Source: Streptococcus parasanguinis (GTDB taxonomy: Bacteria; Bacillota; Bacilli; Lactobacillales; Streptococcaceae). Taken from it: a stretch of 64,000 nucleotides of DNA. Position numbers and translations under genes: made by a program. Positions 27,445-35,888 of this stretch are shown here, one piece after another (the first letter of the stretch is position 1; every line of letters starts with the position of its first letter). Under the pieces are notes generated by a model. That model did no database searches, had not been told where the DNA came from, and saw only the letters and a program-made list of their open reading frames with translations. The stretch lies in NCBI RefSeq assembly GCF_023109675.1, contig NZ_JALDUR010000008.1, positions 10,804-74,803 of the forward strand, read 5' to 3'.

Positions 27445-27495
27445 TTGTTAATTATTTCACAATATAATTGTACTCTATTTTGAGATTTTTGTAAA
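27445..27495 (-). promoter_or_regulatory. adhE promoter with Rex operator-like site
   Basis: On the minus strand, TTTACA (27490-27495), 17 bases and TACAAT (27467-27472) form a promoter. Immediately downstream, 27445-27462 reads TTGTGAAATAATTAACAA, one mismatch from the Rex operator TTGTGAAWWWWTTCACAA. Rex bound there would block transcription until NADH rises. Confidence 0.75.
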
Positions 27496-27510
27496 CACTT
27501 CCAAGCAACT

Positions 27511-27656
27511 TTCACAAAGAATTTTTCGAAGTTTGTGAAAACTTTATCAATCGTATTGCTGTGAAAGCAATTCTTTAGCAAAATTGTGAAGAAATAATTA
27601 AAAAATTTTTTTCTTCACAAAGTGATATTTTCAATTGATTTTTGTAAGCGTTTTCT
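27511..27656 (-). promoter_or_regulatory. Distal Rex-like inverted repeats and cre site
   Basis: Upstream of the adhE promoter are two spaced inverted pairs made of Rex half sites: TTCACAAA..TTTGTGAA (27511-27539) and TTGTGAA..TTCACAA (27584-27620). Further up, 27642-27656 (TTGTAAGCGTTTTCT, plus strand) is a full match to the CcpA cre consensus. The whole 402-base gap before the next gene is otherwise non-coding. Confidence 0.5.
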
Positions 27657-27665
27657 TAATCTTAC

Positions 27666-27705
27666 TAAAAAAAGCAGCTTTTTACAAGTAAAAAGTTGCT
27701 TTTTG
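27666..27705 (-). terminator. Terminator of the acyltransferase operon
   Basis: AAAAGCAGCTTTTTAC and GTAAAAAGTTGCTTTT pair with one mismatch round a two-base loop; T-runs on both sides make it usable on either strand. Confidence 0.75.
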
Positions 27706-27752
27706 TTTTATTTTGTTAGGATTTGTTTTGTTTCAGTTTCAGAGAAGCATTG

Positions 27753-29555
27753 TTACTTCTTGACCGGACCCTTTTCGGCCTTATCAAGGGCTTCTTTGAC
27801 TGTTTGAGCATAGAGTTCCCCACCATTGGTTTCCATATTGAAGTGAACAGAGTCTGTTCCCACCCAAATGTTTGGATTTTCAATTGCTACTTGGTACCAG
27901 TCCGCAATGGTGATAAAGTCGTATTTCTTAGCTAGTTCCAACTCATAAAGACGCGTTTGAACCGATTCACTGGACTGATCGTTGGCATAGCGCCCATCAT
28001 ATGGTGTCACAAGGATCAAGCGACGGCCTTTTGGAAGTTTCTCAACATACTGATCCAGCAATTCTTTGTAGTTGCTTACAGTATTGGTTCCTAGGGCAAT
28101 GACCACATTTTTTAGGAGAACTTTATTGGAGATATCGGTCTCAAAGACCTTCATTCCATTTTCCAACTGACGGCTCACCACTGCATCGATCTGGATGCCC
28201 GGGATCGCTTTGGTTAGGTAGTCCTGCGCTCGCAAGTTAACCGAATCACCGATCATGGTCACACCATTTGAGACGTTATAGTCTGTTGCAGTCGCATTGT
28301 CCACTTGCGTCCGTGTGACCTGCATTTTGCTGTCTGCTTGATTGAGCCCACTCACTACCAAACTCTCATCAAAAGCTCCGACGGTTGGTGCAAAGGCAGA
28401 GATTCCAATCATCAAGAGAGCCAGAGGAATCATGAGGTAAAAGATCGGTTTGGTCAAAAAACTGAGATCCATCTTCATACCAAAGACACGAGGCTCTTTG
28501 CCTGCAATGGTTGGCTCCAAAATATAGAAAGACAGAGCCGTTAAAATCAAGGAAACGATCGTCGTCACAAGGGCTGCCATCATATTTCCCAAATGTTGAG
28601 AGAAGATGATAAAGAAAGGCCAGTGGAAAAGGTAGACACCATAACTGGTATCTGCCAAGAAATTGAGGATGGCTGGTTCTTTTTTATCTGGAGTCTTTTC
28701 ATGGAGAATGCGGGCCGACAGAATCATGGCACAAGCTGCGATTGTCGCTGCTAAAAAGCCAAATAGATAGGTCCACAAGCTATCAAACGGCAAGAAAAGA
28801 CTGAGCACAAACAAGAAGGCAAAGCTTCCACCCAAGACCGACAAAGTCTTTTTCATACTCCAAGACTGCACCAGCTTTGTAAAGTTCGGGCTGACATTAG
28901 CAATCCCTGTTACCGTTGCTAGGCACGATCCCGCAAAGAAGGGGAAGATGTGAGTAAAACTAGAGAAATAGATAGTGGAGAAGTTAGCTGTCAGAAAGGC
29001 GCGGATGAACATGGACAAGAAGGTAAAGAGAAAGAGCCCGCTGGATGCTAAGAAGAGCATGCCTCGGTACTTTCCAACCGTCTTAGCCCGCTTAGCCAAG
29101 AACCATGCCAAAAGTGCCCAGAGCACATAGTAATGCACTTCTAGGGCCAAACTCCAGGTATGAAGGAAGAGATGCGGAATGAAGTTGCTTTCGTAACTAC
29201 CACCCGTTGCCATCTCAAAGAAATTGGTCACAAAACCGAAGACCGCCGCAATCTGAGTCCCAATACCAGCCACGTAGTCCCGTTGGACCATAAAGGTAAA
29301 GGGCATCACGACCAAGGCCATAAAGACAAGGGGTGGTACGATCCGGTAAAAGCGCCGTTTCAAGAATGCCAGGTAGTCGATTCCTTGCTTGCGCGCAAAT
29401 TCATCGATCAAGAGCGCTGTAATCAAAAATCCTGAGAAGGTGAAGAAAATATCTACCCCAATGAAGCCTCCAGGAAAGGCTTTTTGGAAGAAATGGTAAA
29501 GCAATACCAATAAGAGTCCTGTAACACGGACTAGTGAAAACCATTTAATGCGCAT
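27753..29555 (-). CDS. OatA-like membrane acyltransferase with SGNH domain
   Basis: This 600-residue protein has an N-terminal acyltransferase-3 domain with about ten or eleven membrane helices (about 8-400; LLVLLYHFFQKAFPGGFIGVD at its start, with the catalytic-type His) and an extracellular SGNH hydrolase-like domain (about 430-590; TMIGDSVNLRAQ block and DSVHFNMETNG with Asp/His). This is the architecture of peptidoglycan O-acetyltransferase OatA, which acetylates MurNAc and gives lysozyme resistance. It overlaps the MORN gene by 11 bases. The acetyl acceptor is inferred; other glycans are possible. Confidence 0.85.
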   Translation of the reverse strand: MRIKWFSLVRVTGLLLVLLYHFFQKAFPGGFIGVDIFFTFSGFLITALLIDEFARKQGIDYLAFLKRRFYRIVPPLVFMALVVMPFTFMVQRDYVAGIGTQIAAVFGFVTNFFEMATGGSYESNFIPHLFLHTWSLALEVHYYVLWALLAWFLAKRAKTVGKYRGMLFLASSGLFLFTFLSMFIRAFLTANFSTIYFSSFTHIFPFFAGSCLATVTGIANVSPNFTKLVQSWSMKKTLSVLGGSFAFLFVLSLFLPFDSLWTYLFGFLAATIAACAMILSARILHEKTPDKKEPAILNFLADTSYGVYLFHWPFFIIFSQHLGNMMAALVTTIVSLILTALSFYILEPTIAGKEPRVFGMKMDLSFLTKPIFYLMIPLALLMIGISAFAPTVGAFDESLVVSGLNQADSKMQVTRTQVDNATATDYNVSNGVTMIGDSVNLRAQDYLTKAIPGIQIDAVVSRQLENGMKVFETDISNKVLLKNVVIALGTNTVSNYKELLDQYVEKLPKGRRLILVTPYDGRYANDQSSESVQTRLYELELAKKYDFITIADWYQVAIENPNIWVGTDSVHFNMETNGGELYAQTVKEALDKAEKGPVKK

Positions 29556-29949
29556 TTTGATAAATCCCCTGCTTGAATGTTCCTTTGTATACGACGTTGG
29601 CTTCTGTGGTTAAGGTGCCTTTGCCCTCCGGCTGGCCATTAACAAACTGCCCTTCATAGGTCCAGCCATCCTTGGACTTAAACTTACCATAGCCACTAAA
29701 AGAGCCGTTGACGAGGTTACCTGTATAGGTATCCCCATTTTTAAAGGTGACGGTTCCCTTGCCATTCATCTTGCCACGGACCAAACTTCCGTCGTAACGG
29801 ATCGCCCCCTTATCCAGGGTCAAGACGCCCTGACCTGGAATGGCTGAAAAGAAAACCATCAAAGCAGATAGAATAATCACGACTAATGCTGCTATTTCTA
29901 AATTTTTTCGTGTTAGATAGACCTTATAAGTCTCATAAAATTCTTTCAT
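29545..29949 (-). CDS. Membrane-anchored MORN-repeat protein
   Basis: This protein of about 134 residues has one N-terminal membrane segment (about 12-34) and then three or four MORN-type repeats (YDGSLVRGKMNGKGTVTF, YTGNLVNGSFSGYGKFK, YEGQFVNGQPEGKGTLT, YKGTFKQGIYQ). MORN repeats bind lipid or act as scaffolds. ATG at 29949 is preferred; an upstream TTG adds eight residues. Its stop overlaps the acyltransferase start, so the two are coupled, and the same order phosphatase-MORN-acyltransferase-adhE occurs in S. pyogenes. A scaffold for the acyltransferase is plausible but unproven. Confidence 0.85.
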   Translation of the reverse strand: MKEFYETYKVYLTRKNLEIAALVVIILSALMVFFSAIPGQGVLTLDKGAIRYDGSLVRGKMNGKGTVTFKNGDTYTGNLVNGSFSGYGKFKSKDGWTYEGQFVNGQPEGKGTLTTEANVVYKGTFKQGIYQNAH

Positions 29950-29977
29950 ATTCTGTATTCTCTCACATATCAAACTC

Positions 29978-30403
29978 TTAGGAAGTTGCTAACTGATCTA
30001 ACCAAGCCTTACAGCCGCTCAGGACTCTGGAATAGGTCTCTTCGAAATCTCCTGTGTACCATGGATCTGGCACACTTTCAGCAGCAAAAAGATGAATCTT
30101 GTGCTCTGTCCCTGCAGGAGCTATTCGCTTCAGATCTGCTACATTGTTTTCGTCCATCCCTAGGATCAAATCAAAGTTGTAAAAATCCTCTTCCTTGATC
30201 TGTAAGGAAGTCTTAGCTGGATCATACGGGACCTGGTGTTGTTGAAAGATTTTCTGGGTTCCCCGATGGATGGGATTGCCATGTTCCCAGCTAGAGGTTG
30301 CCCGACTTTCAATCTCATACTGATCCGTCAAGTCCTTCATGACAAACTCCGCCATGGGGCTCCGACAAATATTTCCTAAGCAGACAAAGACGATTTTTTT
30401 CAT
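29978..30403 (-). CDS. Low-molecular-weight protein tyrosine phosphatase
   Basis: This protein of 141 residues has the P-loop CLGNICRS (CX5R) at residues 8-15 and the catalytic aspartate in VPDPWYTGDFEETY near residue 115, both diagnostic. It dephosphorylates phosphotyrosine or other phospho-proteins in the cytoplasm. The ATG at 30403 (MKKIVFVCLGN) is 11 codons inside the longest frame and is preceded by AGGTGGAA. Location between ruvB and the MORN gene is as in S. pyogenes. Confidence 0.92.
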   Translation of the reverse strand: MKKIVFVCLGNICRSPMAEFVMKDLTDQYEIESRATSSWEHGNPIHRGTQKIFQQHQVPYDPAKTSLQIKEEDFYNFDLILGMDENNVADLKRIAPAGTEHKIHLFAAESVPDPWYTGDFEETYSRVLSGCKAWLDQLATS

Positions 30404-30576
30404 GATTCCACCTAACTCCTTGTTCGGACTGCCCAACCTAGCTGAGCTCTTGGCTTTCCACTATGGAAAACCAGCATACTATTACTATTATAACAAAAAT
30501 GTGACAGAAAGATGACAAAGGGACTCCATCATTTTAAAGAAAAATCAGATTCCTTTTTCAAATCTGATCTGTTTCT

Positions 30577-31142
30577 CTATTTTGGAAAACGAACCTCTAA
30601 TGGAGGCCATTTACTCTGCCAATTTTTCTTTTTCATCCGCTCTGTATAAACCGCTAAACGCTCTGGACTGGCTAAAAAATGCGGAGTCGGCTGAACGATG
30701 AAGTCTTCGATATCCTTTGTCCCATAAGGGAGAAAGAGCTCTAGCTGATCCTCTTTCCTTAAGCGAACTGCAAGTGCCGTACACTGCTCGGGGTATTTGG
30801 AAACCGCATCACAGGCACTGCGATAAGGAGCCGTCCCAGGACTATGCTGGTGCATATAGACTTGATTCTTCACTTCCCAAGCGTACTGGGGATAGTCTTC
30901 TTTAATTCCTGCTCGATCTGGAGAGTCTCCTCATAACTGATCGCAGGGTCATAAAAGACCAGATCCATATCGGTTGTCGCGTCAAACCCTGGTTTTCCAG
31001 AGAGCTTGTTCCAGATGAAATTGCGCACCGCACCCGCTGCTAACCAGGCATCTGCCAAGTTGAGATCCCGAATAATAGCCAAGACTTTCATCATCTCCGG
31101 ATCCGCTTGGATCTGTTCTACGATTGCTTCTTCCGTCAGCAT
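30577..31142 (-). pseudogene. Frameshifted nucleotidyltransferase-fold protein
   Basis: Two frames (30870-31142 and 30577-30873) together encode one protein of about 188 residues of the COG3575-type nucleotidyltransferase family: LADAWLAAGAVRNFIWNKLSG and TTDMDLVFYD (metal-binding DxD) in the first part, TAPYRSACDAVSKYPEQCTA in the second. Near 30890-30905, adding one base restores the smooth reading ELKKDYPQYAWEVKNQVY. The first frame otherwise ends in PSTLGK. A one-base deletion in AAGAAG (or a sequencing error) is the simplest explanation. It begins seven bases after the ruvB stop, so it was part of that transcript. RNA-modifying or antibiotic-modifying activity is not implied. Confidence 0.82.
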
Positions 31143-31148
31143 CTTCTT

Positions 31149-32147
31149 CTAGTCTCCATTGTAGGGATAGCCGAGGTGTTCATAGGCCTTACGGGTCGCC
31201 ACGCGCCCTGTCCGGGTCCGCATGATAAAGCCTTTTTGAATCAAGTAAGGCTCATACATATCTTCTACGGTCTCGCGCTCTTCGGCAATATTGACCGATA
31301 GAGTCCCAAGGCCGACCGGGCCACCGCCGTACATCTCAATCATGGTACGCAGGATCTTTTGATCGACATAGTCCAGCCCTTCATGGTCCACATCCAGCAT
31401 AGAGAGAGCCTTGTCTGTAATAGTATCGTCAATTAAGCCATCGCCCATGATCTGGGCAAAATCGCGCACCCGTTTCAGCAAGCGATTGGCAATCCGAGGG
31501 GTCCCACGACTACGAAGAGAAAGCTCTTCGGCAGCTTCGTGGGTAATTTCCATCTCAAAGATCTCGGCGGTCCGCTCGACAATCTCTGTCAAATCATCTT
31601 GCTCATAGTATTCCATGTGCCCCGTAATTCCGAAGCGAGCGCGTAAGGGATTGGACAGCATCCCAGCTCGCGTTGTCGCCCCAATCAAAGTGAAAGGAGG
31701 AAGGTCCAGATGGACACTCCGGCTGCTCTCCCCAGCGCCAATCATAATGTCGATGTAAAAATCTTCCATGGCGCTGTAAAGCACTTCTTCGACTGACATA
31801 GGCAGACGGTGGATCTCATCGATAAAGAGGACATCCCCCGGCTCTAGATCATTGAGGATGGCTACCAAGTCACCAGCCTTTTCAATGACAGGACCAGAAG
31901 TCTGCTTGAGATTGACGCCCAGTTCATTGGCAATGACAAAAGCCATGGTGGTTTTCCCAAGGCCTGGAGGACCAAAAAGAAGGACATGATCCAGCGCCTC
32001 ATCCCGAAGCTTCGCCGCCTCAATAAAGATTTTCAGCTGGTCCTTGACCTTATCTTGACCAATATATTCATGTAAATATTGCGGGCGTAGCGTCCGTTCA
32101 ACGGCCTCTTCATCGCCCATGATTTCATTGTCTAAAATTCTACTCAT
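31149..32147 (-). CDS. Holliday junction branch-migration ATPase RuvB
   Basis: This 332-residue AAA+ motor has Walker [10 protein letters not shown] near residue 55, Walker [10 protein letters not shown], sensor 1 GATTRAGML, the arginine finger region LRARFG and the C-terminal winged helix with [19 protein letters not shown]. RuvB drives branch migration with RuvA at Holliday junctions. The ATG at 32147 ([12 protein letters not shown]) is the family start; the frame extends 13 more codons without ribosome-site support. Confidence 0.97.
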   Translation of the reverse strand: MSRILDNEIMGDEEAVERTLRPQYLHEYIGQDKVKDQLKIFIEAAKLRDEALDHVLLFGPPGLGKTTMAFVIANELGVNLKQTSGPVIEKAGDLVAILNDLEPGDVLFIDEIHRLPMSVEEVLYSAMEDFYIDIMIGAGESSRSVHLDLPPFTLIGATTRAGMLSNPLRARFGITGHMEYYEQDDLTEIVERTAEIFEMEITHEAAEELSLRSRGTPRIANRLLKRVRDFAQIMGDGLIDDTITDKALSMLDVDHEGLDYVDQKILRTMIEMYGGGPVGLGTLSVNIAEERETVEDMYEPYLIQKGFIMRTRTGRVATRKAYEHLGYPYNGD

Positions 32148-32170
32148 ACAGTCTATTATAGCAAAAAATG

Positions 32171-32240
32171 ATACCTTCGGTACCATAAATAGAATGTGTT
32201 TTTTAAAGATCCTAGTTCACACCGTCGTTCGTTAGAAAAA
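32171..32240 (-). repeat. Degenerate copy of the 68-base repeat, left flank of the lipoprotein island
   Basis: CTTCGGTACC and TTTTTTAAAGATCCTAGTT are shared with 35475-35550, and the minus strand CGAACGAC.GTG.GAACTA.GATC matches the unit core seen at 560-600. The copy lies between ruvB and the lipoproteins, facing the intact array on the other side of the cluster. Confidence 0.55.
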
Positions 32241-32377
32241 GTTGAACAGTTGCCCTCATCGTCAACCTTTCTTTTTATTATACGGTCCCTTCTTCTTCAT
32301 ATCTCGCTCACCATTTCACTTTATAATTATTTCCTTTAATGATAAAATTAAAGCAACAACGTTTAGGAGGTAAATTT

Positions 32378-33100
32378 ATGTTTACTAAAACAAAGAAGAT
32401 CCTTTTCGGTTTCTTGGCATTCTTTGCAGTGCTCCTTATTGCGGGATGTCAGTCTTCTCCATCGCAGTCTTCTAAAACAAATAAGTCTTCTCAAACAGAT
32501 AAATCTCCTCAAACAATAAAAGCACCACAAGATCTTACAAAGGATCAACAAGGAACTTGGGAATGGACTGACCAACAAATGACCATTCAGAAAGTATTCC
32601 TAGCTTCTAATATCAAAAAACTTGCCGCTGTACTAATGCTTGATGACTTCGATAAGGTTAAAATGACGATGACCATTAAAGATAAAACCGTTGAATTGAA
32701 GTACCATTTTGATTACAGAGAATTGTATGAGGATCAAGCATTTGCAACAGGAGAGAACAAAGCGAATTATGAATCGTATTTAAAAAATAAAACTGCTGAA
32801 TTTAAGAATTATATTCCAAATTTGAAACATACAAAGATTACTCTTGACGAACCTAATGATGCCTATGATTACTCTCTAACTGGCGAAATCGATACGCAGA
32901 AACATACTATTACGTTCCCTGAAACACCTACATTTTTAAGTAGAATTGTTATGGGAACCACGTATAACTCGCTTGTACCAATTACTTATACTTACACTGT
33001 TGAAGGTAACCAACTAACACTTTATGCTGAAGGTAAAGATGAACAAAGTCATTTTAGAGTAATACGTCTTCGTTTCAATTACGTAGGAGACAATCATTAG
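32378..33100 (+). CDS. Lipoprotein, island gene 1
   Basis: This 240-residue lipoprotein has a signal peptide with lipobox LLIAGC (Cys about 24), a Ser/Thr/Lys-rich linker (about 25-50), then one copy of a roughly 180-residue domain shared with the next two genes. Domain landmarks are GTWEWTD at the start, a TMTIKDKTVELKYHFDY strand pair, and a closing PITYTYTVEGNQLTLYAE. I do not recognise a named family. The ATG at 32378 follows TTTAGGAGGTAAATTT; an in-frame ATG 13 codons earlier is not supported. It should be anchored on the outer face of the membrane. Confidence 0.82.
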   Translation: MFTKTKKILFGFLAFFAVLLIAGCQSSPSQSSKTNKSSQTDKSPQTIKAPQDLTKDQQGTWEWTDQQMTIQKVFLASNIKKLAAVLMLDDFDKVKMTMTIKDKTVELKYHFDYRELYEDQAFATGENKANYESYLKNKTAEFKNYIPNLKHTKITLDEPNDAYDYSLTGEIDTQKHTITFPETPTFLSRIVMGTTYNSLVPITYTYTVEGNQLTLYAEGKDEQSHFRVIRLRFNYVGDNH

Positions 33101-33115
33101 AAGGAGTGATCAATC

Positions 33116-33844
33116 ATGAACAATATGAAAAAAAGTTCCCTATGGATGTTTTCCCTTCTTGCTCTTCTATTTGTATCAGGATGTGGGCAACAACAACAGA
33201 AACAACAACAGCAGCAACAAACAACCGCTGAGACTACAACAGTTGCAGAAACTACCACAGTAGCACCGACCCCAGTCTCACTCGAAGGAGACTGGAAAGC
33301 TGTAGATTTTAGAGATACAGTGGAACGTACTTTCTTAATTTATTATGGTGATGCTAATAGTCGATTAAAGGTTACTGAAGCCTTCCAAGATATCGTTCCG
33401 ACTCTAAAAATTACAGGAACAGATGTAACTTATTCTTATAGTGCAGATATGAATAAGTATATTGATTTTTATGCTGAACAGAATAAAGATAAATATCCTA
33501 CAAAAGAAGAAGCTACTGCCATCCTTCTAGGCGTAAGAGAAAAGAAATTTGAAAGCTTTAAACATCAAACTGGAACGTTTGATAACAATACAAAAGTGTT
33601 AACTGCAACGTTAAATGATGGGGTTTTAAACGAGAAAGCAAAAACGATCGTATTCCCTGAAGTTCCAAACATCTTTGGAGTTCTACCTCTTTATATTAAT
33701 TCTACAGACGTACCAATTACTTATCACTACGAATTGAATGGTGACATCCTTACAATTTACGCTGAAAAAACATTCGAAGAAACAGGAGCACATCTCGTTT
33801 ATCCGATGAAATTCAAGAAAGTTTCAGATCCTAAAACTAATTAA
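33116..33844 (+). CDS. Lipoprotein, island gene 2
   Basis: This 242-residue lipoprotein has lipobox LFVSGC (Cys about 23), followed by a striking Gln run (QQQQKQQQQQQ) and a Thr-rich linker (TTAETTTVAETTTVAP), then one copy of the same domain as its neighbours: EGDWKAVDFRDTVERTF, PTLKITGTDVTYSYSAD, PITYHYELNGDILTIYAE. The gene starts 15 bases after gene 1 with AAGGAG upstream, so the two are cotranscribed, and it ends in a hairpin terminator. Function is unknown. Confidence 0.85.
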   Translation: MNNMKKSSLWMFSLLALLFVSGCGQQQQKQQQQQQTTAETTTVAETTTVAPTPVSLEGDWKAVDFRDTVERTFLIYYGDANSRLKVTEAFQDIVPTLKITGTDVTYSYSADMNKYIDFYAEQNKDKYPTKEEATAILLGVREKKFESFKHQTGTFDNNTKVLTATLNDGVLNEKAKTIVFPEVPNIFGVLPLYINSTDVPITYHYELNGDILTIYAEKTFEETGAHLVYPMKFKKVSDPKTN

Positions 33845-33857
33845 ATAACTCCCTGCC

Positions 33858-33885
33858 CCTTGAGATTTTCTCAAGGAGCTTTTTT
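33858..33885 (+). terminator. Terminator after lipoprotein gene 2
   Basis: CCTTGAG, a five-base loop and CTCAAGG are followed by AGC and T6. The sequence is nearly identical to the terminator after lipoprotein gene 3, indicating that genes and terminators were duplicated together. Confidence 0.88.
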
Positions 33886-34018
33886 CTGTTCAAAAAAATA
33901 ATTTAGGAAACCTTGAGAATCTCATCTATTGGGTACTCTGCTACATACAATTTTTACGTTTCTTATGTTGAATAATCGGTCAAGTTACAAAACAAAATTG
34001 TGATTCGTTTGAAAGCCC

Positions 34019-34047
34019 TTGCAAAACAATTGTGTTGCACGTATAAT
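34019..34047 (+). promoter_or_regulatory. Promoter of lipoprotein gene 3
   Basis: TTGCAA (34019-34024), 17 bases, TATAAT (34042-34047), 40 bases before the start codon. Confidence 0.75.
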
Positions 34048-34087
34048 ATAAGCGTAATACAATCATCTATTTTAAGGAGGTCTAGCG

Positions 34088-35395
34088 ATGATTAGACGTT
34101 ATAAAAAATTATTTTTAGCATTCGTTGCTCTGCTCTCAGTCTTCCTACTAGCTTCTTGTTCTCAAAAACAAAGTGGCTCTAAAAATGCCGCTAAATCAGA
34201 AACACCAAAAGTCGAAACGATTGATGGCGAATGGGAATTAGTCGATACTCTCGATGCTTTAACGGAATCCATCGGAGCCTATACCCTCCATGGAATCCAC
34301 TTTGCACACTTGCTTGAATCTGTTAAAGACTTCAAAATGGACATGAAGATTGAAAACAACACGGCAACCATTAAATACGACTATAACATTGATAACTTTA
34401 TTAAAGCTTTCTCCACTGTCACAACAGAAGCTAGAGGCAAGACTGAAGAAGAATTCAAAAAAATCATGTATGACTCTCATGAAGGATTTGCAAGCGACTT
34501 TAAGAAATACAAAGTCAGCATGAATAAAGATACTGGCGTGTTTAGCTACGAAGCAACGGGTTCTATTGATCAAGGTGCCAAAACAATGACCTTTGATGAA
34601 GGACTTTCCGTAGCAAACTTATTCTTCTTCTCATTCGGTGAAAATCGCGTTTCGCCAAACACATATCACTACAAATTAAAAGACGACATGCTTTATGTCA
34701 CGATTGACGGAAAAGCGAAGAAAAATAATCTTCCAGTTCACTATGAACTACACTTCAAACGTAAAGGAAGCACTACTCAAAAAGACCCCGTTCCAATTGA
34801 AGGAAAATGGCAAGCCATCGACTTCCGACCAGCTCTTGAACGTAGCTTAGCCTTTAAAGATTTTGACAATGATGATTCGGCTATCAAGCTGATCTATCCT
34901 GAGGCATGGAAAGATTTAAAACCAACGTTGAACATTACAGATACATCTGTTGAATTCGACTATACTGTATCTCTAGCAGATGGTTTTGGAAGGTTCTACG
35001 ATTACTTAAAACAAAAAGATGCATCTAAAGTGACTCAAACGAAAGACGAATATATTAAAGATCAATTTACCAAATTATCAGTCAATCTACAGGATGGCGC
35101 TAAGGACTTGCCCAATACAACTTATGAATTTGATAAAGGTAATGCTAAAATTCATTCTGTCTTGAAGAACGGTAAATTAGATACAGCAAACCAAACGATT
35201 ATCTTCCCAGAAGCTATCAATATTGTGCAACTTGCAACCATGTCCATTGGACCTGTCGCTAAAGAAACTACGTATAAATACTCTATTGATGGAGATATTT
35301 TAACGTTGACGATTGAGCAACGCGATGGACGGAATAATCTAAATACGATTATTTCAGCAAAATTCAAAAAAGTGTCTGATGCAACGGGCAAGTAG
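34088..35395 (+). CDS. Two-domain lipoprotein, island gene 3
   Basis: This 435-residue lipoprotein has lipobox LLASC (Cys about 24) and two tandem copies of the domain found once in each of the previous two genes. Copy 1 spans about 45-230 (DGEWELVDTLDALTES) and copy 2 about 238-430 (EGKWQAIDFRPALERSL). Copy 2 is clearly closer to gene 2 (EGDWKAVDFRDTVERTF), so gene 3 probably arose by fusion or internal duplication. AAGGAGG lies eight bases before the ATG. The role is unknown; extracellular membrane anchoring is predicted. Confidence 0.86.
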   Translation: MIRRYKKLFLAFVALLSVFLLASCSQKQSGSKNAAKSETPKVETIDGEWELVDTLDALTESIGAYTLHGIHFAHLLESVKDFKMDMKIENNTATIKYDYNIDNFIKAFSTVTTEARGKTEEEFKKIMYDSHEGFASDFKKYKVSMNKDTGVFSYEATGSIDQGAKTMTFDEGLSVANLFFFSFGENRVSPNTYHYKLKDDMLYVTIDGKAKKNNLPVHYELHFKRKGSTTQKDPVPIEGKWQAIDFRPALERSLAFKDFDNDDSAIKLIYPEAWKDLKPTLNITDTSVEFDYTVSLADGFGRFYDYLKQKDASKVTQTKDEYIKDQFTKLSVNLQDGAKDLPNTTYEFDKGNAKIHSVLKNGKLDTANQTIIFPEAINIVQLATMSIGPVAKETTYKYSIDGDILTLTIEQRDGRNNLNTIISAKFKKVSDATGK

Positions 35396-35405
35396 TCATT
35401 CCACT

Positions 35406-35436
35406 GCTCCTTGAGATTTTCTCAAGGAGCTTTTTT
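35406..35436 (+). terminator. Terminator after lipoprotein gene 3
   Basis: GCTCCTTGAG and CTCAAGGAGC form a perfect ten-base stem followed by T6. Confidence 0.9.
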
Positions 35437-35474
35437 CTGTGCAAAAAAATAAAGAGCTTACGCTCTATTAAAAT

Positions 35475-35740
35475 ACTTCGGTACCTTTGGTTCGGTTGAA
35501 CTCTCTGAGTTCACCTCATTAATTTTTTAAAGATCGTAGTTCTCACTTGCGTTCGAACTGCATCAATGTACCTAAACTCGCTAATGCTCGTAAAGAATAA
35601 GGAACGTAGTTTTCGCTCCGCTCAAACTGCATCAATGTACCTAAGCTCACTAACGTTCGCTAAGGTACATAGAAAAAGCCACCGGTTTTGGTGGCTCTTA
35701 TAGGGAGATTATTATGAAAAAGTTTTAGGAGTTTTATCAT
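35475..35740. repeat. Compound intergenic repeat, inverted copy C, right flank of the island
   Basis: This is the reverse complement of the arrangement at 1-210: two 68-base units (about 35530-35665) followed by the AGCCACC/GGTGGCT hairpin (35677-35696) and the AGGGAG-led mini-frame at 35714-35728. A few substitutions separate it from copies A and B. It closes the lipoprotein island on the right. The gap 35396-35888 contains no larger gene. Confidence 0.7.
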
Positions 35741-35760
35741 TCAAAGTTAGGAGGTCTTTG

Positions 35761-35805
35761 ATGATGGTATTAGTATACGATAGGAAGCTTAAACTTTTCT
35801 TATAG
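35761..35805 (+). CDS. Possible 14-residue peptide after the repeat
   Basis: A short frame MMVLVYDRKLKLFL starts seven bases after TTAGGAGG, a better ribosome site than many real genes here. The same AGGAGGTCTTT context stands beside copy B on the minus strand, where the frame is shortened to MVLL. Conservation of the ribosome site with a changing peptide argues either for a leader-type function or for decay. Expression is unproven. Confidence 0.3.
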   Translation: MMVLVYDRKLKLFL

Positions 35806-35825
35806 TTTTTCTAAAAAATTTTTTT

Positions 35826-35887
35826 CGAGAAAAAGAGGAGGTCCCAAGCAAGGATTTCACATCCTTGTTTGGGTCACCCCTTTCCTC
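35826..35887 (-). terminator. Terminator of the bgaC operon
   Basis: On the minus strand GGAGG..CCCAA.CAAGGAT, a short loop, ATCCTTG.TTGGG.CCTCC form a long imperfect stem followed by TCTTTTTC, directly after the galM stop. Confidence 0.82.
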
Positions 35888-35888
35888 C

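Noticed and set aside
32148..32377. A clear promoter for lipoprotein gene 1
   Set aside because: Several TATAAT-like hexamers exist in this AT-rich gap, but none has a convincing -35, so none is listed.
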